From assembly GCF_001722335.1 (NCBI RefSeq), contig NZ_MIHA01000001.1, forward strand, positions 372,001-436,000: 64,000 nt of DNA, given 5' to 3'. Under the pieces are notes generated by a model, which was given only the letters and a program-made list of their open reading frames with translations, did no database searches and was not told the origin of the DNA. Shown in pieces: positions 26,440-35,009 of this stretch. Each line of letters starts with the position of its first letter. The first letter of the stretch is position 1. The translations under genes and the position numbers were made by a program. This DNA comes from Mycolicibacterium flavescens. Lineage in GTDB: Bacteria > Actinomycetota > Actinomycetes > Mycobacteriales > Mycobacteriaceae.

Positions 26440-27672
26440 ATGGATCTGAAGTGGTCGGCCGCCGACGCCGCGTTCCGCGATGAGGTGCGCGGCTTTCTCG
26501 ACGAGAAACTGACGCCCGAACTGCGCCGCGCGGGTCGCCTGATGACCAGCGTGTACGCCGATCACGAGGCGAGCATGCAGTGGCAGCAGATCCTGCACGA
26601 GCGCGGGTGGGCCGCCCCGGCGTGGCCGGTCGAGTACGGCGGCTGCGACTGGAGCCTGACCCAGCACTACATCTTCAGCCGCGAGTCGACGTTGGCCGGG
26701 GCGCCGGCGCTGTCGCCGATGGGGATCCGGATGGTGGCGCACGCGCTGATCAAGTTCGGCACCGACGCACAGAAGAACTACTTCCTGCCCGGGATCCTCA
26801 CCGGCGAGGTGTTCTTCTGCCAGGGCTACTCCGAGCCCGAAGCGGGTTCCGATCTCGCGGCGCTGTCGATGGCCGCCGTGGACGACGGTGACGACCTCGT
26901 CTGCACCGGCAGCAAGATCTGGACGACGCATGCCCGCGAAGCGAACTGGATGTTCGCGCTGGTGCGCACGTCGCGCACCGGGAAGAAGCAGCAGGGCATC
27001 ACGTTCGTGCTCATCGACATGAGTTCGCCCGGCATCGAGATCCGGCCGCTGGTGATGACCTCGGGTGAGGAGGTGCAGAACCAGGTCTTCTTCGACGAGG
27101 TCCGGGTGCCCAAGAAGAATGTGCTCGGAAAGATCGACGACGGCTGGACCGTCGCGAAGTACCTGCTCGAGTTCGAGCGCGGCGGCGGCGCCTCGTCACC
27201 GGCGCTGCAGGTGATGGCAGACGAGATCGCTTCGGTCTCAGCGCAACAGCCCGGGCCCGCGGGCGGCCGACTGCTCGACGATCCCGCGTTCGCCCGCAAG
27301 CTCGCCGATGCGCGGATCCGCACGGAGGTACTCGAGATACTGGAGTACCGCGTGCTCAGCGCGGTCGCCGAGGGTAAGAACCCGGGTGTGGCGTCGTCGA
27401 TGGTCAAGGTGCTCTCGACCGAGTTGAGCCAGGCGATCACCGAACTGGCGATGGAGGCGGCGGGTCCGCGCGGCCGTGTCTACCAACCGCACGCGACGTG
27501 CCCGGGCGGGCCGATCTCGGAGTTCGAGCCGCCGGCCGGTGACTATCTCAGCGGCGAGCCGTGGCAGGCGGTCGCGCCGCTGCGCTATTTCAACGACCGG
27601 GCCGGTTCGATCTACGCCGGCAGCAACGAGATTCAGCGCAACATCCTGGCCAAAGCGGCTCTCGGACTCTGA
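26440..27672 (+). CDS. Acyl-CoA dehydrogenase, large subunit-like
   Basis: A 410-residue acyl-CoA dehydrogenase. GYSEPEAGSDLAALS and SKIWTTHA form the flavin site. Near the C-terminus the usual Y-E-G-T-S motif reads YAGSNEIQRN, so the standard catalytic Glu is absent. Paired mycobacterial FadE proteins of this type form alpha2beta2 complexes with one active site per heterodimer; the partner is the next gene, 11 bp downstream. Such pairs often act on ring-bearing or branched acyl-CoA, an inference here. Confidence 0.92.
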   Translation: MDLKWSAADAAFRDEVRGFLDEKLTPELRRAGRLMTSVYADHEASMQWQQILHERGWAAPAWPVEYGGCDWSLTQHYIFSRESTLAGAPALSPMGIRMVAHALIKFGTDAQKNYFLPGILTGEVFFCQGYSEPEAGSDLAALSMAAVDDGDDLVCTGSKIWTTHAREANWMFALVRTSRTGKKQQGITFVLIDMSSPGIEIRPLVMTSGEEVQNQVFFDEVRVPKKNVLGKIDDGWTVAKYLLEFERGGGASSPALQVMADEIASVSAQQPGPAGGRLLDDPAFARKLADARIRTEVLEILEYRVLSAVAEGKNPGVASSMVKVLSTELSQAITELAMEAAGPRGRVYQPHATCPGGPISEFEPPAGDYLSGEPWQAVAPLRYFNDRAGSIYAGSNEIQRNILAKAALGL

Positions 27673-27683
27673 CAGGCGGAACG

Positions 27684-28805
27684 ATGGACTTCAATCTGAG
27701 CAAAGAGCAGGAACTGCTGCGCGACGGGCTGACCAAGTTCCTGGCGACGCGTTACGACCTGGAGAAGAGCCGGGCGGCGGCGAAGTCGGGCGCCGGGTGG
27801 CAGCCCGACATCTGGAGCGGCCTGGCCAACGAGCTCGGCATCCTGGGCGCCGCGCTGCCCGAGGACATCGGCGGTATCGGCGGCGGACCGGTCGAGGTCA
27901 TGGTGATCGCCGAGGCGCTGGGCCATGCGCTGGCGATCGAGCCCTACGTGGACACGGTCGTGGTCGCAGGCGGGCTCCTGCACCGCGCAGGCGGTGAGAC
28001 GGCCACGAATCTGCTGTCGCGCATCGTCGAGGGCACCGCGATCGTCGCGCTCGCCGCCACCGAGGAGGGCTCCGGGCACAACTGGGCGGAGGTGGCGACG
28101 ACGGCCGACCGCGACGGGGACGGCTGGGTGCTGCGCGGCGCCAAGATCGTCGCCGCCAGCGCACCTTTGGCGACCCACCTGCTGGTCACCGCCCACACCG
28201 CCGGCGGGATCTCGCTGTTCGTCGTCGACGCCGACGCTCCCGGCCTGACCGCGCACCACTACCGCACCGTCGACGACCGGCGCGCCTCGGATCTGACGTT
28301 CGACGGTGTGCGGGTTCCGGCCGAGGCTCTGCTCGGTGACGAGGGCGCGGCCTGGCCGACGCTGGCGCAGGCCCGCGACGAGGGCGCGGCCGCGGTGTGC
28401 TGCGAAGCGGTCGGATGTATGCGAAAAGTGGTGTCCGACACCGTCGAGTACGCCAAACAGCGCCATCAGTTCGGTCAGCCGATCGGCAGCTTCCAGGCGC
28501 TGCAGCACCGCATGGTGGACATGTACATGGAGCTCGAGCAGGCCGTGTCGGCGGCGTATCTGGCGGTGCTCAACCTCGATGCCGAACCCGACGTGCGGGC
28601 ACGCGCGGTGTCGGCGGCCAAGGCGACGATCGGGCGCGCCGCCCGCTTCATCGGCCAGGAGGCGGTGCAGCTGCACGGCGGCATGGGGATGACCGAGGAG
28701 CTCGCGATCGGCCACTACTTCAAGCGGCTGACCGCGCTGCAGTACGAGTTCGGCCCGACCGACTTCCACGTGGCGCGCTACGCCGAGCTCACCCGGGCGC
28801 GATAG
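27684..28805 (+). CDS. Acyl-CoA dehydrogenase, partner subunit
   Basis: A 373-residue acyl-CoA dehydrogenase from ATG 27684. The N-terminal domain (MDFNLSKEQELLRDGL), the FAD-site-like segment ATEEGSGHNW and the helical QLHGGMGMTEEL region are present, but there is no Y-E-G-T-S-type catalytic segment at the C-terminus, which reads RLTALQYEFG. It is therefore probably the non-classical partner of the 26440 protein in a heterotetramer. The two genes form an isolated operon. Confidence 0.9.
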   Translation: MDFNLSKEQELLRDGLTKFLATRYDLEKSRAAAKSGAGWQPDIWSGLANELGILGAALPEDIGGIGGGPVEVMVIAEALGHALAIEPYVDTVVVAGGLLHRAGGETATNLLSRIVEGTAIVALAATEEGSGHNWAEVATTADRDGDGWVLRGAKIVAASAPLATHLLVTAHTAGGISLFVVDADAPGLTAHHYRTVDDRRASDLTFDGVRVPAEALLGDEGAAWPTLAQARDEGAAAVCCEAVGCMRKVVSDTVEYAKQRHQFGQPIGSFQALQHRMVDMYMELEQAVSAAYLAVLNLDAEPDVRARAVSAAKATIGRAARFIGQEAVQLHGGMGMTEELAIGHYFKRLTALQYEFGPTDFHVARYAELTRAR

Positions 28806-28824
28806 GGACGACCGGCACCACCGG

Positions 28825-28844
28825 TTTGGGACCATAGCCCCTGC
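28825..28844 (+). promoter_or_regulatory. Probable DosR (DevR) box
   Basis: TTTGGGACCATAGCCCCTGC matches the 20-bp dormancy-regulator consensus (TTSGGGACTWWAGTCCCSAA) well in the GGGACnATAGnCCC core and poorly only at the right end. It lies 92 bp before the universal stress protein start, and a TATGGT -10-like hexamer follows at 28865-28870, at the spacing expected for DosR activation. Universal stress proteins are classic DosR targets. Confidence 0.55.
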
Positions 28845-28916
28845 CGCGGACCCGACGCTCGCCCTATGGTCGGAGGTGATGCTTCCGTCCACCGGTTCCG
28901 CTCAAAGGAGTGCGCC

Positions 28917-29783
28917 ATGACCACACATTCGCCCGGAATCCTCGTCGGCGTCGACGGATCGACCGACTCCGAAGCCGCGATCAAGTGGGCGACCCGGCAA
29001 GCCATCCTGCACGACAAGCCGCTCATGCTGCTGCATGCGATCCCTCCGGTCGCAGTGACATGGCCGGTGGCCTATCTGGAGGCCAGCTACCTGGATTCGC
29101 AGGAGGCCGCGGCCGCGGAGGCGCTCAAGAGCGCGCAGGAGGTGGTGCGAGCCACCGCCGGTGACGCGGCGCCGCCGATCAGGACCGAGGTGGTGCACGC
29201 GAGCGGACCGTCGGCTCTGGTCGGCGCCTCCCGCGACGCGCACATGACGGTCTGCGGAACCCGCGGGCTCGGCGCGATCGCGCGCGCGCTGCTCGGGTCG
29301 ACGAGCAATGCGCTGCTGCACCACGGCCGCGGACCGATCGTCGTGGTGCACGCCGAGGACGACGTCGACGATTCCGCACCGGTTCTGGTGGGCATCGACG
29401 GTTCGGCCGCCTCCGAGGAGGCCACCGCGGTGGCTTTTGACGAGGCGTCGCGCCGCGGCGTCGACCTGGTGGCGCTGCACGCGTGGAGCGACGTGGTCTA
29501 CCCGGCGCTGCAAATGGAGTGGCAGGGTTACGAAGAGGAAGGCCAGAAGGTGCTCGCCGAACGGTTGGCCGGATGGCAGGAGCGCTATCCCGACGTGACA
29601 GTGCACCGCCGGGTGGTCAACGATCAGCCGGCCCGCTGGCTCATCGATCTCTCCGAGCAGGCTCAGCTCGTCGTGCTGGGTAGCCACGGCCGCGGCGGGT
29701 TCGCCGGGCTGGTGCTCGGTTCGGTCGCCGCCCGGGTGGCCCAGTCGGCCAAGGCGCCGACCATGGTCGTGCGGCCGCGCTGA
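28917..29783 (+). CDS. Tandem-domain universal stress protein
   Basis: A 288-residue protein of two UspA domains. Domain one begins GILVGVDGSTDSE and ends with the ATP motif GTRGLGAIARALLGS; domain two begins APVLVGIDGSAASEE and ends GSHGRGGFAGLVLGSVA. Both retain the G-2x-G-9x-G-S/T nucleotide-binding pattern. The start ATG 28917 has an AAAGGAG ribosome site. Family members are ATP-binding, hypoxia- or stress-induced cytosolic proteins; the upstream DosR-like box agrees. Confidence 0.93.
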   Translation: MTTHSPGILVGVDGSTDSEAAIKWATRQAILHDKPLMLLHAIPPVAVTWPVAYLEASYLDSQEAAAAEALKSAQEVVRATAGDAAPPIRTEVVHASGPSALVGASRDAHMTVCGTRGLGAIARALLGSTSNALLHHGRGPIVVVHAEDDVDDSAPVLVGIDGSAASEEATAVAFDEASRRGVDLVALHAWSDVVYPALQMEWQGYEEEGQKVLAERLAGWQERYPDVTVHRRVVNDQPARWLIDLSEQAQLVVLGSHGRGGFAGLVLGSVAARVAQSAKAPTMVVRPR

Positions 29784-29787
29784 CGCG

Positions 29788-30423
29788 TCATCGGCCGGCC
29801 AGCTGCACCTCGACGTAGGAGCTGACCACGTCGATCAGGGCCCGCAGCTCGCGGGCCACGTCGATCGGCTCCTCCACCGTCATCCGGGCCACCATCGCAC
29901 CCATCAACGTGGTCCAGATCAGGTTGCCGACCGCGTCGGCGCGGGGGGCGTCCAGACCCTCGGCGACGTAGCGGCCGAGCCGGGTCAGCATCGAGAACAG
30001 CTCGGCGAGGTGACGCCGGTCGACGTCGGCGCGACCGGTGCGCGTCGCGATCAGAATCTCCAGCGCGGCAACCGATGTCGGGCTCAGGAACGCGTCGGCG
30101 ACGGTGTTGATCACCAGCTCTGTGCGCGCCCGGCCGGTCAGCCCGCCGATCCGGCCCTGCAGGTCACCCAGGCAGGCCACCAGTTGGTTGAAGCCCTCGT
30201 CGACGACGGCCATCAGCAACCCGTCCCGGTCGCCGAAGTGGTACTGGACCACGCCCCACGTCACGCCGGCCCGTTCGGTGATGTGTTTGGCGCTGGCGGC
30301 GCCGAAGCCCTCCTCCAGGACGCAGCGCACGGTCTCGTCGATCACCTTCGCCCGGGTGAGTTCGGCGCGCACCTGTTTACCGTTGGCCGGGCGGCGCGGA
30401 GCGACGCTGGCCGACTGCGCCAT
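29788..30423 (-). CDS. TetR-family regulator
   Basis: A 211-residue TetR. The HTH spans about residues 30-60 (AKHITERAGVTWGVVQYHFG), with the less common VTWGVVQYHF recognition phrase. The ligand domain is not recognisable. It is the third gene of the leftward Rieske oxygenase operon, starting 3 bp after the reductase-like gene, and probably controls the operon from the 32547-32648 promoter. Confidence 0.88.
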   Translation of the reverse strand: MAQSASVAPRRPANGKQVRAELTRAKVIDETVRCVLEEGFGAASAKHITERAGVTWGVVQYHFGDRDGLLMAVVDEGFNQLVACLGDLQGRIGGLTGRARTELVINTVADAFLSPTSVAALEILIATRTGRADVDRRHLAELFSMLTRLGRYVAEGLDAPRADAVGNLIWTTLMGAMVARMTVEEPIDVARELRALIDVVSSYVEVQLAGR

Positions 30424-30426
30424 CGG

Positions 30427-31518
30427 CTAGCGCTTGAATCGTCCGGCGAACCCGCGCAGCGGCAGGTCGGCGCTGGTGAGCAGTCCGGGCGGAGCGGCAA
30501 CGACCGACCGGATCGCGTGCAGCGCAGGCATCCCGGTGACGGTCATGCCGATCGAGGCGAACGCCTCGGGGTTGGACAGGTCGACACCGGGCTTGGGGAA
30601 GATCATGTGCTTGTTGTAGATGCACGGATCGCCCTTGATCTGGGTGATGTAGCAGCCCTTGATGTCCCAGTGCGGGTCGGTGTGCGGGGTCATCTGCCAT
30701 TCCAGGTGGGTCTCCACCCGCGGCACCCCGTCGACCATGCCCTGGTACCGAATGTAGTTGCCGCCGAGCGAGCCTTTGGGCAGCTGATACCACCCGAGGT
30801 CGACATCCTTTGTGCAGGCGCCCAATTCGTAGCTGAACTTGACCTCGTCGAGTTGCAGGTCGAAGCAGTCGGCCATCATCAGCACGCTGTCGGCGAACAC
30901 GCGTGTGTACTTCTCGAGCTTGCCCGGGATCTCGGGGTCGTCGACGGGCTGGCCGTAGCCGACCTCGATCCAGGTGTCCCGGGAGTGGTGGCATGACACG
31001 TCGACCGACTCGATGGTGGTGACGTTCTCGATCTCGGCGACGTCGGCCGAACACACCACGCCGAGGATCTGGTTCAGGCCCGGGTTCATCCCGGTGCCGT
31101 AGAACGTGGAACCGCCTGTGCGGCAAGCGTCCTCGAGGAGTCGGGTCACGGGTTTGCCCGACGGGTGCGGATGGTTGGTGTCGCGGTGCCAGCCGGTGAT
31201 CCAGTCCGCGGTCGTGACGATGTCGATGCCGGCCTCGAGCACCCGGACGTAGAGGTCCTCGTCGGGGAACACGCCGTGGAAGGTCAGCACGTCGGGGCGC
31301 GCGGCGATGATCTCCTCGACCGTGCCGGTGGCGGTCACGCCGACCGGGTCGATGCCGACGATCTCACCGGCGTCGCGGCCCACCTTCTCGGGGGTGTAGC
31401 AGTGCAGCCCGACCAGTTCGAGGTCGGGATGCTCGCCGATCCGCTTGATCATCTCGGTGCCGAGATTGCCTGTCGCGACCTGGAAGACGCGGATCGGCGG
31501 GGTTGGTGTCGCGGTCAT
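30427..31518 (-). CDS. Dihydrodipicolinate-reductase-like NAD(P)-binding protein
   Basis: A 363-residue protein with an N-terminal Rossmann fold (VFQVATGNLGTEMIKRI) and the DapB-like THGVFPDEDLYVRVLEAGID arrangement, here reading TFHGVFPD. It is longer than DapB (about 250) and lacks the DapB signature, so lysine synthesis is unlikely. ATG 31518 overlaps the Rieske stop by 4 bp. Proteins of this type recur with oxygenases and lipid-degradation genes in mycobacteria, suggesting oxidation or reduction of an alcohol or acid made by the neighbouring oxygenase. Confidence 0.8.
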   Translation of the reverse strand: MTATPTPPIRVFQVATGNLGTEMIKRIGEHPDLELVGLHCYTPEKVGRDAGEIVGIDPVGVTATGTVEEIIAARPDVLTFHGVFPDEDLYVRVLEAGIDIVTTADWITGWHRDTNHPHPSGKPVTRLLEDACRTGGSTFYGTGMNPGLNQILGVVCSADVAEIENVTTIESVDVSCHHSRDTWIEVGYGQPVDDPEIPGKLEKYTRVFADSVLMMADCFDLQLDEVKFSYELGACTKDVDLGWYQLPKGSLGGNYIRYQGMVDGVPRVETHLEWQMTPHTDPHWDIKGCYITQIKGDPCIYNKHMIFPKPGVDLSNPEAFASIGMTVTGMPALHAIRSVVAAPPGLLTSADLPLRGFAGRFKR

Positions 31519-32546
31519 TCGGCAGGGCCTTTCGCTGCGGTGTGAAGGTCGGCGGCGCTGCCGCCGCGACCGTCCGGATAGAACTGGGTGGCCCACTTGC
31601 GCAACGCGGTGAACCCTTCGTACTCGGCGGTGGCCAGCGCCGGCGGGTCGGAGTACCGCTGGTGTGCCCAGATGTGCACGTCCTGGGCGAACTGGCGGAT
31701 GACCTCGGCGCCGAACTGCTCGGCCTTGGCGGCCGCGCGCTCGTCGTCGCGCCCCGGGGTGCGGCCGATGTAGACCATGAAGCGGACGTCGGAGGTGCGC
31801 TCGTCGACGGGTGTGATCGCCGAGATCGTCCGGTTGTCGATCATGCCCCAACTCTTGGTCACCGCGATGCCGAGGCCGCCGTTGATCGCCTCGACACCGC
31901 TTTGCACGTCGTCGATCGACTGGTTCTCGTCACCTTCGAAGGTGATCGTGAAGTCGACGTAGGACCACGGTTCGCCAAAGTCGTGACGGGTGAACACCGG
32001 AACGATCGGCGTCTTGTGCACGAACTTGAAATGCGCGAAGTCGACGCCGTTTTCGAGCACGTACTGCGGATGCATCTCCAGGGCCTCCCGGTGGAGGGTC
32101 ATCGGCGGATAGTAGTCGGCGGCGGTGCTGTCGTCACCGAAGCTGGAGAACACGTCGGGGGCTTCGAAATACGGTGCGCGACCGTCGATGTCGTGCCAGA
32201 TGTAGATGGAGTCGTTGCGTTCGGTGACCGGGTAGGTGCGGATCCGTCGGCCGCGGTTCGGCCGGTCCTGGTACGGGATGCACACGTTTCGGCCCTCGGA
32301 GTTCCACTGCCAGCCGTGGAAAGGGCATTGGATGACCTCGCCCTCGACGTGTCCCCCGTATCCGAGGTGGGCGCCGAGGTGTTCGCAGTAGGCGTCCATC
32401 ACCACCGCTTCTCCCGAGGCGGTGCGCCACGCGATCATCTCGCGGTCGAAGTAGGTCATCCGCCGGATCTCGCCGGGCTTGACCTCGGTCGACCAGGCCA
32501 CCTGGAACCATCCGGTCGGTTTCATCGACAGGGGCGGTCTGGCCAT
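31515..32546 (-). CDS. Rieske non-heme iron oxygenase (KshA-like)
   Basis: A 343-residue oxygenase alpha subunit. The Rieske cluster ligands are CEHLGAHLG (Cys, His) and CPFHGW (Cys, His), at about residues 54-57 and 74-77. The mononuclear iron ligands lie in ENGVDFAHFKFVH, the Asp/His/His pattern of the KshA group. It hydroxylates or demethylates a hydrophobic substrate and needs a separate reductase, which is not adjacent. It heads a leftward operon with the DapB-like protein and TetR. Confidence 0.92.
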   Translation of the reverse strand: MARPPLSMKPTGWFQVAWSTEVKPGEIRRMTYFDREMIAWRTASGEAVVMDAYCEHLGAHLGYGGHVEGEVIQCPFHGWQWNSEGRNVCIPYQDRPNRGRRIRTYPVTERNDSIYIWHDIDGRAPYFEAPDVFSSFGDDSTAADYYPPMTLHREALEMHPQYVLENGVDFAHFKFVHKTPIVPVFTRHDFGEPWSYVDFTITFEGDENQSIDDVQSGVEAINGGLGIAVTKSWGMIDNRTISAITPVDERTSDVRFMVYIGRTPGRDDERAAAKAEQFGAEVIRQFAQDVHIWAHQRYSDPPALATAEYEGFTALRKWATQFYPDGRGGSAADLHTAAKGPAE

Positions 32547-32648
32547 CGACGTCCTCTCGGCCTCGCTGCGTGCTCGGACAAATCATAAAGTACTCAATGT
32601 AAATGTGGCCGGGTTCGGCCGGATCGGGTCCGCCCGCACAATGGTGCG

Positions 32649-33563
32649 GTGGGAAACCGAATCACTGCGTTGCTCGGCGTCGACTTTCCCGTCGTGCAGG
32701 CGCCGATGACATACATCGCCCGTGCCGAACTCGCTGCCGCCGTGTCGGAGGCCGGTGGGCTGGGGGTGATCGAGACCCTCACCGACGACGGTCGCGCCGA
32801 CCTGCTGCGGGTGCGTGAGCTCACCGAGCGGCCGGTCGCGGCCAACCTGATGATCCAGGGCTGGAAGGCCGACCCGTCGATCGTCGACACGCTCGCGGCG
32901 GCAGGGGTGCGCCACGTGTTCACCTCGGCGGGTGACCCGGCCCTGTTCACCGCGCGGCTGCACGAGGCCGGGATGACCGTCGTGCACGTGGTCGGTTCCC
33001 TGAAGGCCGCGCGTAAGGCCGCCGACGCCGGAGTCGACGCGCTGGTGGTCGAGGGCGTCGAAGGCGGCGGCTTCAAGTCGATGCTCGGCGCCTCGACGAT
33101 CGTGCTGCTGCCGCTGATCGCCGAGCACGTCGACCTTCCGATCATCGCCGCAGGCGGTATGTGCGACGCGAAGTCGGCGGCGGCCGCGCTGGTGCTGGGC
33201 GCCGAGGGGGTTCAGATGGGCACCCGGATGCTGGCCAGCGCGGAGGCGGCGGTGCACCCGAACTTCAAGGAGGCGATCGTCGCGGCCAACGACGCCGGGA
33301 CCGTGATGCTCAACATCCCGGGCAACCCGACGATGCGGGTCCTGCACACCGGCCTGGCCGCCCGCGTCGCCGCGCATGACCCCGACGCCCCACTGCTGGG
33401 CCGGATCACCGAGCTGTACTTCGACGGCGACATGGAGGCCAGCGTCGCCAACACCGGGCAGGTGTCGTCGCGCATCGACGAGGTGCTCCCGGTCACCGAG
33501 ATCGTGCGCCGGACATGGACGGAGATCGAGGCGGCGTTGACCGCCGCGCGGGGCCGGCTCTAA
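32649..33563 (+). CDS. Nitronate monooxygenase (2-nitropropane dioxygenase family)
   Basis: A 304-residue FMN-dependent TIM barrel from GTG 32649. VVQAPMTYIARAELAAAVSEAGGLGVI is the N-terminal signature, GVEGGGFKS and IIAAGGMCDAKS the FMN phosphate site, and GAEGVQMGTR the C-terminal segment. The family oxidises alkyl nitronates, though several actinobacterial members are enoyl reductases or of unknown role. It is divergent from the Rieske operon, and its stop overlaps the convergent exported-protein gene by 4 bp. Confidence 0.9.
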   Translation: MGNRITALLGVDFPVVQAPMTYIARAELAAAVSEAGGLGVIETLTDDGRADLLRVRELTERPVAANLMIQGWKADPSIVDTLAAAGVRHVFTSAGDPALFTARLHEAGMTVVHVVGSLKAARKAADAGVDALVVEGVEGGGFKSMLGASTIVLLPLIAEHVDLPIIAAGGMCDAKSAAAALVLGAEGVQMGTRMLASAEAAVHPNFKEAIVAANDAGTVMLNIPGNPTMRVLHTGLAARVAAHDPDAPLLGRITELYFDGDMEASVANTGQVSSRIDEVLPVTEIVRRTWTEIEAALTAARGRL

Positions 33564-34894
33564 GCGATGCGCTCGAGCGTGCGCACCGGTTCGGAAGTGC
33601 TCTCGACCGTCCGCGCCGGCTGCGCCTCCGGGCACACCGCCCGGGTGGTGCGCGGGCCGCGCGCCCGCTGACGAAGCTTGATCAGCGAGCCCGACCGCAC
33701 GACGCCGAGCGGACCCGGCCCGGCGAAGCGCGCGATGCCCGACGCCCGCAGCGTCAGCGCCGCCTTGGCCTGGCGGTAGCCCAGCCGCACACCGGCGGCG
33801 GCCACCACGAGGAGTGCGAAGACCCCGGGCAGCGCCACGGCGGCCAGCGCGGTCAGCGATGCGGGCACCAGCACCGCCTCGATGACGTGCTGGAAGATCG
33901 ACTGCGCGGTGCGGGGCGGGTCCATCTTCAGCGGCACGGTCCCGGACACCGACAGCGGCTTGGTCAGATCGGCGGAGGCGACCTCGCCCAGCGACGGGCG
34001 GGGCGCCAGGGTGCCGAACAGCGGGCCGTCGTCGGCCACCGGGGTGGCCTCGACCTGTCCGGCCTGCGGCCCGAACAGCGGCGCCTCGGCAGGCGTCTTG
34101 ACCTTCACCGCGTCGAAGGAGCCGCCCGCCCCGATCAACGGCTGGTTCGGCGGGACCGGCACACCGAACAGGGCGGCCAGATCACCGGGCACCTGCGTGA
34201 GCGGGGCCATCGCGCCGGCCATCGTGGTGAGCATGTCCTGCACCGACGCGATCGCGTCGCGCACCGGTGTGGTCGACGTCCGCAGTTCGGCGAGCGTGCC
34301 GGGCACGGAGTTCATCACGTCACCGAAAGTGGTGAACGCATTCGCCACCGGCCGGATCGCCTTCCACATCGGGTTGACCGGGGCGGTGACGGCGGTCGGA
34401 ACCGTTGCGGGGGTGATCGGCGGTTCGGCGGCCGGGTTCGGCGCGAACGACGAGCCCGCATCGGCGGGCGTGGTCGGCGCCGGCGTCTCGGCGCCGGGCG
34501 TAGACGTCGAGGGCGTCGCGGAGTTCGAGCCGGTGGCCGGTGTCTCGGTGCCCTCGGCCGGTTCGGAGTCGCCGCCCGCGGCGTCGTCGTCGTCCTCGTT
34601 GGTGTTGAACGGGGTGGCGTCGGACTCCTCGTCCGGGTCGTTCTGCTGCGACGTGGTCGGACCGGTCGAGGTGCTTTCGTCGGTCTCGGTATCGGTCGTC
34701 GTGGTGTTCAGGGGGCCGGTCTCTTTGTCGGTGCCTGATCCGGCTCCGGACGGGCCGCCGGATTCAGTTCCCTGACTGGGGCCCGAGGAGGTGCTGCCGG
34801 ACTCGTCGGCAAGCGCGATCGCAGAGCCGCTGAACAACAGTCCGGCGGCGAGCACACATACGCCCGCGGTGATGCGCAGATGTGACGTAGGAAT
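33560..34894 (-). CDS. Exported Thr/Ser/Pro-rich protein with C-terminal membrane segment; apparent ATT start
   Basis: About 444 residues. A signal peptide is clear (HLRITAGVCVLAAGLLFSG then SAIALA before DES), followed by a long Ser/Thr/Asp/Pro-rich region, a folded-looking middle, a hydrophobic segment (about residues 355-385) and a basic tail. No ATG, GTG or TTG precedes the signal peptide in frame within reach: GGAGG (34904-34900) stands five bases before ATT 34894, which I take as the start. A terminator-like hairpin lies just upstream. Role unknown, probably cell-envelope. It follows the glycoside hydrolase gene by 115 bp. Confidence 0.7.
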   Translation of the reverse strand: MPTSHLRITAGVCVLAAGLLFSGSAIALADESGSTSSGPSQGTESGGPSGAGSGTDKETGPLNTTTTDTETDESTSTGPTTSQQNDPDEESDATPFNTNEDDDDAAGGDSEPAEGTETPATGSNSATPSTSTPGAETPAPTTPADAGSSFAPNPAAEPPITPATVPTAVTAPVNPMWKAIRPVANAFTTFGDVMNSVPGTLAELRTSTTPVRDAIASVQDMLTTMAGAMAPLTQVPGDLAALFGVPVPPNQPLIGAGGSFDAVKVKTPAEAPLFGPQAGQVEATPVADDGPLFGTLAPRPSLGEVASADLTKPLSVSGTVPLKMDPPRTAQSIFQHVIEAVLVPASLTALAAVALPGVFALLVVAAAGVRLGYRQAKAALTLRASGIARFAGPGPLGVVRSGSLIKLRQRARGPRTTRAVCPEAQPARTVESTSEPVRTLERIA

Positions 34895-34911
34895 GATCGC
34901 CTCCGTCTCCC

Positions 34912-34936
34912 AAAAAAAGAACTCTCGAAGAGAGTT
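34912..34936 (-). terminator. Intrinsic-terminator-like hairpin in the leader of the 34894 gene
   Basis: On the minus strand AACTCTC-TTC-GAGAGTT (7-bp stem, 3-nt loop) is followed by C and seven T residues, then GGGAGACGGAGG, the ribosome site. A stem with a U-tract is unusual in mycobacteria and here lies between the exported glycoside hydrolase gene and the next exported gene. It may terminate the upstream transcript or attenuate the downstream gene. Confidence 0.6.
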
Positions 34937-35009
34937 TTCCTCCGCGATTGTTACACAAATATGGCCCCGCAATACAGCGTTATCGCAGAGTTCCCGCAGG
35001 CCCGAGCCG

